From Nocardioidaceae bacterium (lineage in GTDB: Bacteria; Actinomycetota; Actinomycetes; Propionibacteriales; Nocardioidaceae): a stretch of 7,610 nucleotides of DNA. A program made the position numbers and the translations under genes. Of this stretch, positions 5,880 to 7,610 are shown piece by piece. Positions within the stretch are counted from its first letter, which is position 1. Each line of letters begins with the position of its first letter. The notes beneath the pieces are model-generated. The model ran no database searches. It was given only the letters and a program-made list of their open reading frames with translations, and was not told the origin of the DNA. The DNA lies in assembly GCA_013811715.1 (NCBI GenBank), contig JACCUS010000490.1, positions 1 through 7,610 on the forward strand. Reading direction: 5' to 3'.

Positions 5880-5892
5880 CACTCGTCGAGTG
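5880..5892. promoter_or_regulatory. 13-bp perfect palindrome in the dioxygenase/cyclophilin divergent gap
   Basis: CACTCG and CGAGTG form 6-bp arms around T5886. It lies 51 bp before the cyclophilin ATG and 53 bp before the dioxygenase ATG, near the -35 region expected for the latter. It could be an operator, but arms this short arise by chance in GC-rich DNA. Confidence 0.25.
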
Positions 5893-5929
5893 GTGCGGGG
5901 CAGAGCGGCGTACCGACTTCGCCGTCTCA

Positions 5930-5935
5930 TAGGGT
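5930..5935 (+). promoter_or_regulatory. Candidate -10 box giving a leaderless cyclophilin transcript
   Basis: TAGGGT (TANNNT) ends 7 bases before the cyclophilin ATG at 5943, the spacing expected when transcription begins at the start codon. The same AGGG could instead act as a weak ribosome-binding site 8 bases from the ATG. The two readings exclude each other. Confidence 0.3.
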
Positions 5936-5942
5936 GTCGGCC

Positions 5943-6686
5943 ATGTCGCACCCCAAGCAGCCGCCCACCCCTGGGCCCCTCCAGTTCCTGGGCACCCCTC
6001 GTGGGACCCAGCTCGTCGTCGCCGGCGCCGTGCTGCTCTGCGTCGGCGCGGTCGTCGTCCTTGCCCTGTGGGGTGGCGACGACTCCGACGGCGCGGCGGC
6101 CGGCCCCACCGAAGTGACATGTGAGGCGCCGCCGACGCCGCCCGCCCAGCCCAAGAGCTTCACCGAGACGCCCGACGCCGCGCTGGCCGAGGGCACGACG
6201 TGGGAGGCGACGGTCACGACGAACTGCGGCGACATCACGTTCGAGCTGTACGGCGACCAGGCGCCGCAGACCGTCGCGTCGTTCCTGTACCTCGCCGAAC
6301 AGGACTACTGGGTGGACAGCCCCTGCCACCGGCTGACGAAACAGGGGATCTTCGTGCTCCAGTGCGGCGACCCCACAGGCACCGGCGGCGGTGACCCGGG
6401 GTACGGCTTCGGCATCGAGAACGCGCCCACGGACGGGTCCTATCCCCGGGGGACGCTGGCGATGGCGCGGACCGCCGACCCGAACAGTAACGGCGGGCAG
6501 TTCTTCATCGTGTACGACGACACCGCCTTGCCGACGGAAGGGGGCGGCTACTCGATCTTCGGCGAGGTCACCGGCGGGATGGAGGTCGTCGACGAGATCG
6601 TGAAGAAGGGGTTGGGTGGAGACTACGGACCCGAGTCCCCGGCGCAACCGATCAGCATCCTCGACATCTCCGCGGCGAAAGCCTGA
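5943..6686 (+). CDS. Membrane-anchored cyclophilin-type peptidyl-prolyl cis-trans isomerase
   Basis: A 247-residue cyclophilin predicted to sit outside the cytoplasmic membrane on a single N-terminal anchor, catalysing proline isomerisation in secreted or envelope proteins. Residues 1-21 are a short cytoplasmic tail, 22-43 a hydrophobic helix (LVVAGAVLLCVGAVVVLALW), 45-85 an acidic and Pro-rich linker, and 88-246 the isomerase domain. Key motifs: HR (catalytic Arg130), FVLQCGDPTGTGGGDPGYGF (137-156), GTLAMAR (170-176), NGGQFFIVYDD (183-193) and YSIFGEVTGGMEVVDEI (203-219). Met61 of human cyclophilin A is Val here, and the Trp121 position lacks Trp, as in many bacterial members. Four cysteines (60, 95, 129, 141) lie outside the membrane and could form disulfides. 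The frame opens upstream at 5844, but that part lacks family likeness; the ATG at 5943 begins the anchor-bearing protein. It ends in TGATG, overlapping the DoxX start. Confidence 0.93.
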   Translation: MSHPKQPPTPGPLQFLGTPRGTQLVVAGAVLLCVGAVVVLALWGGDDSDGAAAGPTEVTCEAPPTPPAQPKSFTETPDAALAEGTTWEATVTTNCGDITFELYGDQAPQTVASFLYLAEQDYWVDSPCHRLTKQGIFVLQCGDPTGTGGGDPGYGFGIENAPTDGSYPRGTLAMARTADPNSNGGQFFIVYDDTALPTEGGGYSIFGEVTGGMEVVDEIVKKGLGGDYGPESPAQPISILDISAAKA

Positions 6687-7120
6687 TGGCCACGACGGCT
6701 GTCCCGCGTGCTCCCTGGGGTCTCGTCGGCGGCTTCGCGGTCATCGGAGCGCTCCATCTGGTGACGCCACGACACTTCGAGGCGATCGTTCCCCGCCGAC
6801 TGCCCGCCAAGCGGCAGCTGGTCTACGCCAGTGGGGTGGTGGAGCTCGGCTGCGCCGCCGGCTTGGCGTGCCCGCCCACGCGTCGTACCGCCGGTCTCGT
6901 CAGTTGTGCATTGTTGGCGGCGGTCTTCCCCGCCAACCTGCAGATGACGGCCGATATCTTCAGGGGTGAGTCCTCGGTGGCCAAGGCGCTCGCCGTCGCC
7001 CGGCTGCCGTTGCAGCTTCCGCTGATGCGGGTGGCGTGGCGCACCTGGCGCGCGCGACCGTGTCCAGGGCGACGCCGTCGTCGGTGGGCCGTTCGAGCGT
7101 CGTCGCCATCTCGACGATGA
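6686..7120 (+). CDS. DoxX-like small membrane protein with out-of-family C-terminal tail
   Basis: A 144-residue DoxX-superfamily membrane protein of unknown precise role. Family members have been linked to membrane redox or thiol homeostasis, but this one cannot be assigned. Motifs: GALHLVTPRHFEAIVPRRLP (21-40), YASGVVELGCAAGLA (47-61), and FPANLQM before the final LPLQLPLM helix (108-114). About four hydrophobic segments are visible (12-27, 46-62, 68-83, 103-118). Its ATG overlaps the cyclophilin stop by one base (TGATG), so it is translationally coupled. The recognisable domain ends near RTWRAR (119-124). Residues 125-144, encoded by 7058-7117, are Arg-rich and simply antisense to the methyltransferase coding region, so the protein runs past its expected end. 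The last 161 bp overlap that convergent gene. Confidence 0.82.
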   Translation: MATTAVPRAPWGLVGGFAVIGALHLVTPRHFEAIVPRRLPAKRQLVYASGVVELGCAAGLACPPTRRTAGLVSCALLAAVFPANLQMTADIFRGESSVAKALAVARLPLQLPLMRVAWRTWRARPCPGRRRRRWAVRASSPSRR

Positions 7121-7610
7121 TGCCGGGGATCGCCTCGAGGGTCGAGCGAAGCTCGTCCGGTTGGTAGAGAAGGTCGGGATCCTGCGGGCCGGAGACGCCC
7201 TCGGTGAGATTTCGGCGATCATGGCCGACGACGACGAGGCGCCCCCCAGGGCGCAGGCTCTCCGCGGCCATCAGCAGCAACGCCGCCTGCTGCTCAGGTG
7301 GCAGGTGCACATAACTCATCAGCGCCAGGTCGAAGCGCCTTCGCCGGGCACGGTGCAGGGTGATGTCGTCGATCCGCCAGGTCAGCCGCACCTGGACGAG
7401 GTCGGGTTCGCGGGCCGACAGCTTGCGGGCTCTGTCGATAGCGACGGGGGAGAAGTCGACGCCGGTGACCCTCCAACCCATCCGGGCCAGCCACAGGGAG
7501 TTGCGCCCCTCCCCGCACGCAAGGTCGATGGCCCGGCCGACGGGCAGGCGCTCGCACTGCTCGCGGACGAACCTGTTGGGGTCAGAGCCCCACACCAGGT
7601 CAGCACCGCC
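6960..7610 (-). CDS. Class I SAM-dependent methyltransferase, 5' end outside window
   Basis: A Rossmann-fold methyltransferase of the small actinobacterial type related in outline to TehB/UbiE-like enzymes; substrate unknown. SAM-binding motif I is IDLACGEGRNSLWLARMGWR, followed by VTGVDFSPVAIDRAR, the FDLALMSYVHLP segment and RPGGRLVVVGHD. A GTG at 7595 could be read as the start, but the frame is open to the window edge and the preceding residues (GGADLV before WGSDPNRFV) match the family's usual N-terminus. The real start is thus likely about a dozen codons beyond 7610. The conserved part ends near GVALDTVARAR (about 7044). The following 27 residues (7043-6963) are Ala/Pro/Arg-rich and antisense to the DoxX gene, so this gene too lacks a stop where its family normally ends. 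Confidence 0.87.
   Translation of the reverse strand, partial: GGADLVWGSDPNRFVREQCERLPVGRAIDLACGEGRNSLWLARMGWRVTGVDFSPVAIDRARKLSAREPDLVQVRLTWRIDDITLHRARRRRFDLALMSYVHLPPEQQAALLLMAAESLRPGGRLVVVGHDRRNLTEGVSGPQDPDLLYQPDELRSTLEAIPGIIVEMATTLERPTDDGVALDTVARARCATPPASAEAATAAGRRRAPWPPRTHP

Noticed and set aside
5259..6647. Minus-strand open frame of 462 codons
   Set aside because: It covers the cyclophilin gene in antisense and then the dioxygenase in a wrong frame. Its composition is Arg/Gly-rich with no domain.

Overview
The window is very G+C-rich, compact DNA with short gaps, frequent GTG starts and actinobacterial gene families. It looks like chromosomal DNA of a high-GC actinomycete, with Nocardioidaceae/Propionibacteriales as a reasonable but unproven guess. 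I see no rRNA, tRNA, CRISPR array, insertion sequence, phage gene or attachment site. Most of the window is ordinary housekeeping and accessory sequence, and I do not see a clearly new multi-gene system. The unusual features are mainly in the spaces between genes and at gene ends.

Layout: (1) positions 1-1807, plus strand: an SPFH/band-7 membrane scaffold protein, cut at the left edge, overlapping by 4 bases with a TSUP (TauE/SafE-type) membrane transporter. (2) 1808-1968: a convergent gap holding three 22-bp tandem repeats followed by an 87-bp guanine-rich polypurine tract. (3) 1969-3476, minus strand: a two-gene unit with a PEBP (YbhB/YbcL) protein first and an alpha/beta hydrolase second. 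(4) 3477-3585: a divergent promoter region with a perfect 17-bp palindrome. (5) 3586-4398, plus strand: a TrmH/SpoU-type RNA 2'-O-methyltransferase whose end overlaps by 20 bp the end of a convergent peptide deformylase (4379-4948, minus). (6) 5009-5827, minus strand: a class III extradiol (4,5-DOPA dioxygenase type) dioxygenase. (7) 5828-5942: a second divergent promoter region with candidate operators. (8) 5943-7120, plus strand: a membrane-anchored extracytoplasmic cyclophilin and a DoxX-like membrane protein, joined by a TGATG stop/start overlap. (9) 6960-7610, minus strand: a class I SAM methyltransferase cut at the right edge. It overlaps the DoxX gene tail to tail by 161 bp, apparently because neither gene has a stop codon where its recognisable domain ends.

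Links between genes are modest. The SPFH protein and transporter are translationally coupled and may work together in the membrane. The RNA methyltransferase and deformylase both serve the translation machinery but are transcribed towards each other. The cyclophilin and DoxX protein are both cell-envelope proteins expressed from one unit. Regulatory calls (operators, leaderless starts) rest on motif appearance only.
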